Assembly (NCBI GenBank): GCA_009746045.1
Contig: RPFO01000027.1
Span: 2,588,733-2,652,732, forward strand
Origin: Mesostigma viride
Taxonomy: Eukaryota > Streptophyta > Mesostigmatophyceae > Mesostigmatales > Mesostigmataceae
Reading direction: 5' to 3'
Length of the DNA: 64,000 nucleotides
Shown here: in pieces, positions 30,501 through 38,137 of the stretch
How positions within the stretch are numbered: the stretch's first letter is position 1
How the letters are laid out: the number at the start of each line of letters is the position of its first letter
Notes under the pieces: model-generated
Databases searched by the model: none
Told to the model about the DNA's origin: nothing
Seen by the model: only the letters and a program-made list of their open reading frames with translations
Made by a program: the position numbers and the translations under genes

Positions 30501-31217
30501 TTCCTCTGTTGTGAATCCTATGCCCATCTCGTTCAGAGCAGCGACGAGGGGATCGATGCATGCCGGGTCAGCCATAAGCTGCAATACAAAACACTGAAGC
30601 TCTCCTTCCTGTTTGACCAGCTCACGAAGTTCCTCACGGGTCATGAGGACTTCGTCCAGGGAGCGAATATGACAAGGATCAACAGCTTGCGTAACGTCCA
30701 CCACAGTGGCCTGGGTAACATCATAGTACCTGTCGGGGAGCCAGTGGGTGCCGTCGGGGAACCAGACAATCATGGTGTCATGGTTAATCTGTACCTTGTT
30801 GTCTTGCAGCCAGTCTAATCCTAGCAATATATCGGCTGCTGTAATCGGGCCGACAGTGGCAAGGACATCAATTGGGGTCCCGTTCACAACAGGTCGCAGC
30901 TTCACAGTTCCTGTGGAGACACTCGTTCGCCCATCCGCATAGTGGATGGCAACAGGAACATCATGTGGGACTGGAGTTAATCCTAGGCGCTGTACAAGGG
31001 CATCACTCACGAAGGTGCAGGCAGCACCGTTATCTACTAATAGCTTTACCGTCATAACCTCGGTGGTGGCGAGGGTTGGGTCGGTGACGGTCGCAGGCAC
31101 TGGGAGTCCTGCTGTAAAAAGAAGCAAGGGGCGCACGCGAGGAGGTGAGGGTGGGGTCGCTTCGCCCAGTCGCGTGGTATATACTGGCAAAAATACTGGG
31201 GCGGGGTCTGACCGCAA
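27567..31217 (-). CDS. pol: gypsy element 2 pol: protease, RT, RNase H, integrase
   Basis: 1216 residues. A retropepsin-like domain has VKLLVDNGAACTFVSDAL near residue 62, with DNG where DTG or DSG is normal, and ADILLGLDW later. RT follows (SPFSAGVLLVPKPNGKWRLV, FTVLDCADGFWQLRI, VPYMDDILIYS near residue 458), then RNase H (VVACDASKVAIGGVLL, HQQELLALVYCCHTWKH, HTDHRPLTHVL), integrase zinc finger (YELHDAALGGH, later CQSCQ) and the complete DDE core (MMDFVGPF, ADRDKLF, SSSSHLVERLNRVVEEAL). The frame ends early at VGDLVW by a one-base shift; the rest is at 27127-27570. It is closely similar to pol of element 1 across all domains. Confidence 0.95.
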   Translation of the reverse strand: MRSDPAPVFLPVYTTRLGEATPPSPPRVRPLLLFTAGLPVPATVTDPTLATTEVMTVKLLVDNGAACTFVSDALVQRLGLTPVPHDVPVAIHYADGRTSVSTGTVKLRPVVNGTPIDVLATVGPITAADILLGLDWLQDNKVQINHDTMIVWFPDGTHWLPDRYYDVTQATVVDVTQAVDPCHIRSLDEVLMTREELRELVKQEGELQCFVLQLMADPACIDPLVAALNEMGIGFTTEEQARFDKIIDSSKTFEERTPAYPPARAVLHRIHLKPGAAPTHSPMYRMGPSELKELKQILISLLDSGLIEPSNSPFSAGVLLVPKPNGKWRLVTDYRKLNDITIKSKYPLPRIDDIFNKVQGATCFTVLDCADGFWQLRIAPEDCAKTAFATPFGHYQFRVAAMGLCNSPASFQMLMNEVLRPVMGTSLLPQVPQDLKDPDPTAAPVPIAPHKRQCAVPYMDDILIYSRTFDDHCEDVQAVLDIMEANHLWARRAKVRAGRSVPFLGHILSDKGVATDPEKIASVQEWPVPTDVKSIRSFLGMASYYRRFIPRFATIAAPINHLLKKDVPFDWTPECQQAFDLLKSRLTTAPVLILPDPSKHFVVACDASKVAIGGVLLQDHGNGLQPIEYISRTMIPAERNYPVHQQELLALVYCCHTWKHHLLGAQFDVALSETNEADPYRLIIHTDHRPLTHVLTQPNLVPRMARWLEFLAQFAPFKIQYVKGAENIVPDALSRRSDYFFYSDMDVLNTTVVPSPIPIVPSYGATPDTEEYHDLFHVPMALPDLQSYCPLASEGRSIPPVGGEGSDPEIQKLLRVPLCHVAKQVYKPLEPVGEPLLFGKAAADVFKPKADTDVAMPDSDLERLISRFTVTEPEAQAAVAAHPQRMGDYPCRFEGGFLYVQLPSEAWKLYVPALCRPSLLYELHDAALGGHKGSQRLVEILRRSYYWPHMRRDAEEYVRTCQSCQIMKPRNTGSQAEPQEIPDPLRPWDSIMMDFVGPFKKSPKGNAQILVFVDRLTRRCHLVPCPLTLTSRDCALLYLQNVFRYHGLSRQFIADRDKLFTASFWQEFFAALGTKVHLGTAYYSSSSHLVERLNRVVEEALKHYVSSDGGDWEDYLPLIEFSLNNSPHSAHGMTPFLLDTGQHPLTPTDLLTSPLLTQDTLKRSTIQGVNELLSKMVKSHESAVIGYRAARQKYMARIRASLDRRTPPIQVGDLVW

Positions 31218-31237
31218 GGTGCCCCCGTCTTGGCGGT

Positions 31238-31759
31238 CTACTCTTCCCCCTCCCCCAAAGGCGGGTCACGGGAGAAAGAGTCGAACACCGCCTTACCACC
31301 GAGTAGACCGGAAGGCGGCTCGTCGGCGGGTAGGCTGCCAGCGGGGTCCTGCGGTTGAACATCCACCTCATTCAGCGGGCGCGGCGCACGCTGAGTCGGA
31401 CCAGCCGTAGGTAGGGTATTGGTCGGGCGCTGAAAAGGAACGGGGCGGCCGGTCGGAGCCGGAGAGCGCTGCGGCATTGTAGGAGCGGTAGCCGGGGCGC
31501 CGGCAAGGAAACGAGGGCAAGCACGCTTGATATGCCCAATTTCCTGACAGTGATAGCAGCGGATGCGCGAGGCATCCATCACAGCCAACTCGGCCACACG
31601 CAAGGGGATCTGAAGCTCATCTACAAACTCGTCCTGGTCGGGGTCATTAATGCGCCTAACTGATTCACGCTCGCGCGGGCCGTGCGTTGTTGTGGCATGA
31701 TGAGGTCCGCGACTCGAAGGAGATAGGGGCGAATCTGCCGCAGCTGCAGGTCCTGCCAT
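31238..31759 (-). CDS. gag: gypsy element 2 gag, C-terminal part with zinc knuckle
   Basis: The informative part begins near RERESVRRINDPDQDEFVDE and contains one CCHC knuckle (CYHCQEIGHIKRAC) followed by a Pro/Arg-rich tail. It overlaps the first gag frame in a different phase, so gag is broken by a shift at about 31,640-31,690. Confidence 0.82.
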   Translation of the reverse strand: MAGPAAAADSPLSPSSRGPHHATTTHGPRERESVRRINDPDQDEFVDELQIPLRVAELAVMDASRIRCYHCQEIGHIKRACPRFLAGAPATAPTMPQRSPAPTGRPVPFQRPTNTLPTAGPTQRAPRPLNEVDVQPQDPAGSLPADEPPSGLLGGKAVFDSFSRDPPLGEGEE

Positions 31760-33081
31760 CGGCTTTCAGAAAAGTGGCGGAAGACCTCAGCGAGGAGTGC
31801 TGGGTGTAAACCTTCAAGAAAGCGGGCGCGGGCCTCGGCACCTGAGACGTCCTTAAGGCGAGCCAGGCGCAGGTCAAAGTCGGTCATATACGCCGAAACA
31901 TGGCGCTGGCCTTGACGGAGGCGACCGAATTCCAACCGCTCGCGGCGGTCGGCGTCAGGGGGAATACAACGACGCTCTATGCGCGCCATCAGCTCAGCAA
32001 CCGAACCAGGGTACGTATGGGAGGCTACTTCTTCACATCCCAGGAGAGAGGCGACAGCACGGTCAAGAGCACGGGTGCGAATGAGGCCTATCTTAACAGA
32101 GTCAGACAGACGCCAATCGTGGTATTCCTCCCACAGAGAAAATTCCTGATACAATGAGTGTTTCCAATCAAGAATCTGTTGGGCTGTACAATCGAGCGTC
32201 AGTCTAGTGACAGAAAGCGTGGGCAAAGCGGGAGGTTTGCGGTCTTTACCACCAGGACGGCGGGGACCACTCACCTCAACATATCGAGCCCACGGAGGGA
32301 GCGAATCATCACCCGCGTTGTCGTCGGCGGGTTCCTCACCATTGTCGCTGGGACACAAGTCCGGTACGTCGTCGACCGGGTCGTAGGACGGGATCGGAGC
32401 ACGGGCAGGAATACCAGGCGCAGAACGGGCGCCTCGGGTAGCCATGCGTGACCGAGGGCGAGCAGAGTGTGTCTCATAATAGAATTGATGGTCGTACAAG
32501 GGATCTGAGGGATGCATGGTACTGAAATCAGCGTTAGCCTCAATGTCGGCTACGCGAGTGTGAGTGTGGGCCATGGAATAGGGCCCATTGGCCAGCTCAG
32601 AAATGGCCTCTGTACGAGGAATAGCGGGACGTGCTACCCGACCACCGATGGGGGCGGACAGACGCACAGATGACGGTGGGTGAGCACGCAATCCCGGGCG
32701 CAGGCTAGCACGAGGGGCTACTGATGCGACAGGATATTGGCCGACAATTCGCCCAACATGTAACTGGGTTTGTGGGCTAGCACTGCCACCACCACGCCCG
32801 CGACCAACCGGAGAGGTGCGAGGGATAGCTACCTGGGGCTGATCAGGGGTAAGGTGTAGAGTGGGCTCGGTAGCCGCAGGGGATTGGTTTGCTGTCCTGT
32901 CATTAATAGGAGCGGTCTCGGGTGGGACTACACTAGCAGCCGGTGCAGGGACAGGCTGAGGGGGCCGTGCCTGGGGTTGGCCGGCCTGATGGGACCGGGT
33001 ACGCTGACTCACAGCGTCTGCATTGTCTACTCCTGCCTGCCTAGGCGGATGTTGACTATGATCGGCCATTTGTTTATGCAC
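31621..33081 (-). CDS. gag: gypsy element 2 gag, N-terminal part
   Basis: 486 residues: a Gln/Pro/Ala-rich N-terminus, then a gag domain (TAQQILDWKHSLYQEFSLWE, RRERLEFGRLRQGQRHVSAY, RARFLEGLHPALLAEVFRHF) that parallels element 1 gag motif for motif (FEFGRLRQGNTD; RFLEAIHPDLLAEVKKHY). It ends out of frame before the zinc knuckle. Confidence 0.88.
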   Translation of the reverse strand: MHKQMADHSQHPPRQAGVDNADAVSQRTRSHQAGQPQARPPQPVPAPAASVVPPETAPINDRTANQSPAATEPTLHLTPDQPQVAIPRTSPVGRGRGGGSASPQTQLHVGRIVGQYPVASVAPRASLRPGLRAHPPSSVRLSAPIGGRVARPAIPRTEAISELANGPYSMAHTHTRVADIEANADFSTMHPSDPLYDHQFYYETHSARPRSRMATRGARSAPGIPARAPIPSYDPVDDVPDLCPSDNGEEPADDNAGDDSLPPWARYVEVSGPRRPGGKDRKPPALPTLSVTRLTLDCTAQQILDWKHSLYQEFSLWEEYHDWRLSDSVKIGLIRTRALDRAVASLLGCEEVASHTYPGSVAELMARIERRCIPPDADRRERLEFGRLRQGQRHVSAYMTDFDLRLARLKDVSGAEARARFLEGLHPALLAEVFRHFSESRWQDLQLRQIRPYLLRVADLIMPQQRTARASVNQLGALMTPTRTSL

Positions 33082-33171
33082 GCAAGAATTTAATTACTAA
33101 TAGTTATTGAATTAAACACAAGGGGTCTCACTAGTGCCGCTATATAGAAGGAAGAACGGTCAAGACGTTAT

Positions 33172-33669
33172 CTAGCCCTCGATATTTACGGGGTCCGTCA
33201 TGGGACCGTCTGAGGTACGGTGCACGTACTCCTCGCCGCCGAAAACCGTAAAGTCACTAGTAGGGGCAGGCTCCAGGCGTGCGGCGCGCGCGATGGCTTC
33301 AATGACCCAGATACTACGGAGGAGGTACCCGCCGCCAATTGTGCGGATGGCCGTACGCCGAGGCCGCGGGCCGGCCGGGCGTGACTTTGGGAGTACGAGT
33401 GACGCGAGGACGTTAGGGGCCGCGGGTTCCACAAATGGAGGAAGACTTGCGTCGTCCTCGTGGGAGAACAGTGCGCGGTAAACTAGATGGGCGTGGGCGG
33501 TCTGATGATACGACTCGCCGTAGCCGTGCACTCGTTTGCGGATGAGCTTGACAGCCGCGCGGTACCGGGCCGTTAACTCGCGAGCTTTCTCGCCAGGGTA
33601 GGCGTTTTCCAGTGTTAGAATGTCGATTTCCTTTGGGGATAATCCCTTACGAGGAAAGGGGACCCCCAT
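33172..33669 (-). CDS. unknown ORF between the hybrid-binding ORF and gag, gypsy element 2
   Basis: 165 residues starting MGVPFPRKGLSPKEIDILTL. The first ~80 residues are charged and probably helical (KARELTARYRAAVKLIRKRV); the rest includes SIWVIEAIARAARLEP. Element 1 has only ~180 bp between its hybrid-binding ORF and gag and lacks this gene. No family recognised; it may be a lineage-specific accessory gene. Confidence 0.5.
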   Translation of the reverse strand: MGVPFPRKGLSPKEIDILTLENAYPGEKARELTARYRAAVKLIRKRVHGYGESYHQTAHAHLVYRALFSHEDDASLPPFVEPAAPNVLASLVLPKSRPAGPRPRRTAIRTIGGGYLLRSIWVIEAIARAARLEPAPTSDFTVFGGEEYVHRTSDGPMTDPVNIEG

Positions 33670-33933
33670 GCTGGGGTACCATTTTGGGGGTACAATAGCG
33701 ACACGAAATAAAAATCAAGCCCACTGGGGTCAGTGACTTGATGATTTTAGGCCTCTAAGAAAGAAGTAGGCCAAAACAAATTAGAAACAATAAAACATGA
33801 TTTAATTAAGCAACACTACTCGGGTCTACCGCCTGCATCCTTATCATGGCCTGTTTATTTTCCCTCTATCAGTACTGCTAACCACCCAATAAGAGGCGGG
33901 GGTGACTACTGGCACGCGTCACCCTTGTACTCC

Positions 33934-34362
33934 CTAACTAGATGTCGTAAACGGCTGGGACGATTGTCCTACTTGTCTAGTGACTTGTGACAAGGCAGGA
34001 GAGGGACACGGTTCAGGAGACGGAATGACAGGGGTACATCGAGCGCGGCGAGTAGGGTTGGTGACCGGGTGCCCACGTCTATGGAGTCCTTCTGGGGCAC
34101 GCAAGTTATCTATAAGGTATTCATATGCTGCATCCAATGAGTGGAAACCTGGGTATTCACACTGTGGGATCCCTGAGGTTAAGTTACTGGCTGTAACCCA
34201 ACTAAGTACTATGCCTGCAAACGTAGGGGTGATTACAGCATAGAAGGGGTAGTTACTACCTGTACCACTGGGACGCCAAATGGAACTAAGATCACGGGGT
34301 ACTCGTTTCTTACTATTGGATGCAGAGGATTGGGAAGAGCTAGCAGATTGGGGCACACGCAT
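33934..34362 (-). CDS. small pre-gag ORF: RNase H1 hybrid-binding / viroplasmin-like domain, gypsy 2
   Basis: 142 residues. The core (PFYAVITPTFAGIVLSWVTA, YPGFHSLDAAYEYLIDNL, APEGLHRRGHPVTNP) has the same order and spacing as the ORF at 18003-18356: FYAV strand, hydrophobic strand with W, GF turn, helix, then P-E-G-L-H. It is more diverged from the RNase H1 consensus than the copy in element 1 (no Trp-x-x-Cys). A Ser-rich N-terminus and a Pro-rich tail flank it. Presence in both gypsy elements at the same place argues for a genuine gene. Confidence 0.65.
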   Translation of the reverse strand: MRVPQSASSSQSSASNSKKRVPRDLSSIWRPSGTGSNYPFYAVITPTFAGIVLSWVTASNLTSGIPQCEYPGFHSLDAAYEYLIDNLRAPEGLHRRGHPVTNPTRRARCTPVIPSPEPCPSPALSQVTRQVGQSSQPFTTSS

Positions 34363-35355
34363 TATGATACCATATTACTAATGACAGCCTACTCATAAGC
34401 ACATACCTTGGTAACTGAAAGGGCCAGAGGGGGACCGTGTGCAGGGTGGGTAGGTTTTTCTCAGGGGGTAGTAGCAAAGGCCTGTTTCAAACAAGCAGCG
34501 CAAGCATGCACACCACTCGGTTAACGGGGTGATACTAACCCGTAACCCACAGCACAATTACCACCTGTTTTTAGTGAAATTTCGGCAGCATTTCCCCTGT
34601 ACAGTGGGGGAATGCTGGCCTCCTTGAAGCCGTGGCTGGGTCGTCGCCGTCTTGGGCCCTTCACCACTTGGGCCCTTCACCAATGGACGAAAAACAGAAA
34701 ACAATGCTGGCGACCCTTGGCGTCCTGGCTCGTAGCCGTCTCGTGTGAAAATGGAGACAAAATCACACAAACAGGTCCTAACTGCGCATGCCAGAGCAAG
34801 ACATCATTCCTACAATATTCCTAAGCACTAGACTCGCAGTAGGGACACTAGCAATGCGTGAATTCAATCCAGTTCACACAATGTGGTTCTAATTTGACGA
34901 CTCAAGTCTCTCCGCTTTACTGGGTCAAAAACAAGCAATATTCCACCAATTTGAGCGATTCCAACTACGGCCAAGCAAGGGAAGGGTCTCCCCTACTTGC
35001 TAATTCGTTTTCGAAAGGAAAGGGCGATTAAAACCTAAAGAAATCATCTAATTTCGGGCAGGGCCTGCCCTTCCGTAATGCTACCGAGGTGATACGACCA
35101 ATTTTCCACTAGAATTTGCCAAGTCGGGTCCAGATGCTGCGCCTTTACAGGGCCAAAGAGTTTAAAAAGATTCGTTAAAAGACTTGCAAAAAGGTTCGTC
35201 AAAAGACTGCAAAAAGGTTCGTCAAAAGACTGCAAAAAGGGTTCGTTAAAAGACTGCAAAAAGGTTTGTGAAGGGAAAAACTGCAAAAAGATTCGTAACA
35301 AGATTCCAAAAACGGGGCGATCTGATTTCGATTTACTACGTTAGCACTAAGAATG
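34363..35355 (-). other. gypsy element 2 leader or foreign segment, with a ~22-bp tandem repeat
   Basis: No gene seen. At about 35160-35310 a degenerate unit (gcaaaaaggttcgtcaaaagact) is repeated 5-7 times. The stretch ends where LTR identity begins (35356) and does not resemble the U5 end of the left LTR. Confidence 0.5.
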
Positions 35356-35732
35356 AGGTTGGGCCACCTTCCCCATCCATATACTTTGACAACCGCGTGG
35401 CGTGCGTCGCCGCCACGCGCTACAACTTGTCTCTTGACCACACAAACAGACACCGGGCCAACCGGCCCTGAACAAACATAGATCACACACTTAGGGTCGT
35501 TTGGCACACACACAAAATATCTGACGACTCTTGGTCGGCTCAGAAGTGTACAAAATAGTGTGCCACGCGACTATACTTCTACCACACCAAACGGACAGTG
35601 ACCGGGCCGGTCCCCTCCGATCGGCACCATCTAACTCTAAAAATACTTGTCCGTTTTTTCCGCTTCCAGCGGCGGACGGTCACACGTTGATCACTTTATC
35701 CTGCTACAGTATTGTTGCCTTGGGATGCAACA
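35356..35732 (-). repeat. LTR of gypsy element 2 (5' LTR), lacking its distal 219 bp
   Basis: 377 bp matching 24187-24560 with two small insertions and a couple of substitutions. The part corresponding to 23968-24186 is missing. Confidence 0.85.
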
Positions 35733-35906
35733 GGAGGGAGGGAGGGAGGGAGGGAGGGAGGGAGGGAGGGAGGGAGGGAGGGAGGGAGGGAGGGAGGGAG
35801 GGAGGGGAGGGAGGGAGGGAGGGAGGGAGGGAGGGAGGGAGGGAGGGAGGATCGAGGGAGGGAGGGATCGAGGGAGGGAGGGAGGGAGGGAGGGAGGGAG
35901 GGAGGG
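35733..35906. repeat. (GGGA)n microsatellite, right part
   Basis: Continuation of the array at 23884-23967, with a few interruptions (gggga, gatcga). Confidence 0.95.
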
Positions 35907-35912
35907 CATGAC

Positions 35913-36090
<178 letters not shown>

Positions 36091-36154
36091 CCTACGTGAT
36101 GCATGGGTGGGTGGATACATGTGTATGTGGGTGTGGGTGGGTGGGTAAGGGATC

Positions 36155-36157
<3 letters not shown>

Positions 36158-36226
<69 letters not shown>
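36158..36226. repeat. (GT)n microsatellite
   Basis: About 34 GT units; the surroundings (36095-36150) are imperfect GGGT/GTAT repeats. Confidence 0.97.
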
Positions 36227-36228
<2 letters not shown>

Positions 36229-36361
36229 TCTCTGCTGAGGCGTTGGAGCACACGCATGCACTGGAGGAAGGGGGTGATGAAAACCCAGACCAACCGTCGC
36301 ACCCACCCCTCCACCTTCACCATGCAGGCGTGAGGCCAAGCGTGCCATGGGGGTAGGGTAG

Positions 36362-36517
36362 CTGACGCAAGTCACCAACGTCAGGGTGCTCACCAGGCTG
36401 GTGGATGAGAAGATGGGGGGCAGGCCCCTGTCAGATGCAGAGAAGAAGAAAAGGAAAAGGATGCAGCAGGGCCGTGAGAACGTGCCCCGAGTGTGGCATT
36501 GGCCATTATATAGCTAG
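36362..36517 (+). CDS. possible terminal exon of an unknown gene
   Basis: After gggtag at 36356-36361, a 51-residue frame (LTQVTNVRVLTRLVDEKMGG, then SDAEKKKRKRMQQ) runs to TAG 36515-36517. It has a nuclear-localisation-like KKKRKR. No upstream exon was found. Confidence 0.25.
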   Translation: MTQVTNVRVLTRLVDEKMGGRPLSDAEKKKRKRMQQGRENVPRVWHWPLYS

Positions 36518-36639
36518 CTAGCTGGCTAGAGCTGTGTTATTAATGCATTGTACTATAGGCATGTGCCCCCAAGTATGCCTTCCTGCATTGTAAATATGAT
36601 GTATAATGTAATGATGTGTTGTTTGGAACCTTCTGTACA

Positions 36640-37560
36640 CCAAGGTGGAATGATTGCCATGCAACTATATGCGATGAAACCCTTGGAAGAACAATAGAAA
36701 GCTGCTTTTTCTGTGGTATTTATGCTAGCATCTGTCACCAATTTGTTATCCAACCAGCCTGAAGCTTTGTGGGCAGGCTGCATGGGATGTGTTTCAAACA
36801 TGTGCGAAGTCCCAGGTCCAACTGAGTTCATTTGATGTCATTATATATGCAAATGTGTGATGAAACCCTTGAAAAACCATGAAAAACTGCATTTTTGTCG
36901 TATTTATGCTATAGCATTTGTCACCAATTTGTCATCCAACCGGCCTGAAACTTTGTGGGCATGCTGTATGGGATGTGTTTATAATATGTGCAAAGTCCCA
37001 GGTCCAACTGAGTTCATTTGATGTCATTATATATGCACATGTGTGATGAAACCCTTGAAAAACCATGAAAAACTGCATTTTTGTGGTATTTATGCTGGCA
37101 GTTGTCACCAATTTGTCATTCAACCAGCCTGAAAGTTTGTGGGCATGCTGCATGGGATGTGTTTATAATATGTGCAGTAAGTTCCAGGTCCAACTGAGTT
37201 CATTTGATGTCATTATTATATATGCACATGTGTGATGAAACCCTTGGAGAATCCTTAAAAACTGCATTTTTGGGGTATTTATGCTAGCATCTGTCACAAT
37301 TTTGTGATCCAACCAGCCTGAAACTTTGTGGGCATGCTGCATGGGATGTGTTCATAACATGTGCAAAGTTCTAGGCCCAACTGTTGGAAAACCCTTAAAA
37401 ACTGCATTTTTGGGGTATTTATGCTAGTAGCATCTGTCACCATTTTGTGATCCAAACAGCCTGAAACTTTGTGGGCATGCTGCATGGGATGTGTTTATAA
37501 CATGTGCAAAGTTCCAGGCCCAACTGAGTTCATTTGATGTCATTATATATGCATACATGC
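36640..37560. repeat. ~186-bp tandem satellite, five copies
   Basis: The word gatgaaaccctt recurs at about 36674, 36858, 37044 and 37233, with a shortened fifth unit near 37385 that lacks ~40 bp. Units share tttatgctagca, gtcaccaatttgt, caaccagcctgaaa and gcatgggatgtgtt. They are AT-rich and non-coding. Confidence 0.85.
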
Positions 37561-38133
37561 CAGAAAGTGCTGAAAATACAGTATTTTTATGCTAGCAAAT
37601 GTCACCATGTTACCATGCTGCCGACTCCCAAAAAATTATTTGACCACATGCCACCATAAGATATCTGATTAGGCACCTTGGTGCCAAATTTGAGGCCAAA
37701 CTAATCATTAGCCTATCCCAGAATAATTTTCAGGGCATGAAAATGGCATTTTGGATTGATCATGTGTCTCCTCCCATCTCCTCGGAGAGGGCAGGTTGTG
37801 AATAGCCAAGGTCGGCTGTGTCGGACACTGCCAGTTAGCTCAAGCACCATAGATGGGCCATTGGCTGGAATTCGGCATTGGCTGAACCAATCTTTCTTCA
37901 TATGATGATTGCCACTCCATAAATTGACATATTCCTTAATGTCAGAATCATTGTTGCAACAAAAACAAGAATGACTCTCATCGGGCAGATTAGGTAGCCT
38001 AGCACGGAGAGTGGGTGCATGCTGCGACGCACCACTAATCCTCTTTCAACCCTTATAAACTGTGAAAAGGGATGCCTAGTGTGGCTGACCTTCCTTCAAT
38101 AGAGACACATCAAAGCCATGGATGATGGAAGTG
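37561..38133. other. intergenic, nothing recognised
   Basis: AT-rich sequence between the satellite and the TTAA of the piggyBac-type element. I see no gene or repeat. Confidence 0.5.
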
Positions 38134-38137
38134 TTAA

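Larger units (their letters stand above)
23968..35732 (-). mobile_element. Ty3/gypsy chromodomain LTR retrotransposon 2, decayed
   Basis: The left LTR starts tgttacgtcc, and the right terminus ends gatgcaaca. Both sides abut ggagg of a GGGA array (23963-23967 and 35733-35737). Genes on the minus strand: hybrid-binding ORF (33934-34362), unknown ORF (33172-33669), gag in two frames (33081-31621 and 31759-31238), pol (31217-27567, continuing in another frame to 27127), post-pol ORF (24961-27102). Frame breaks in gag and pol and unequal LTRs show that it is no longer intact. Layout and proteins match gypsy element 1. Confidence 0.92.
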
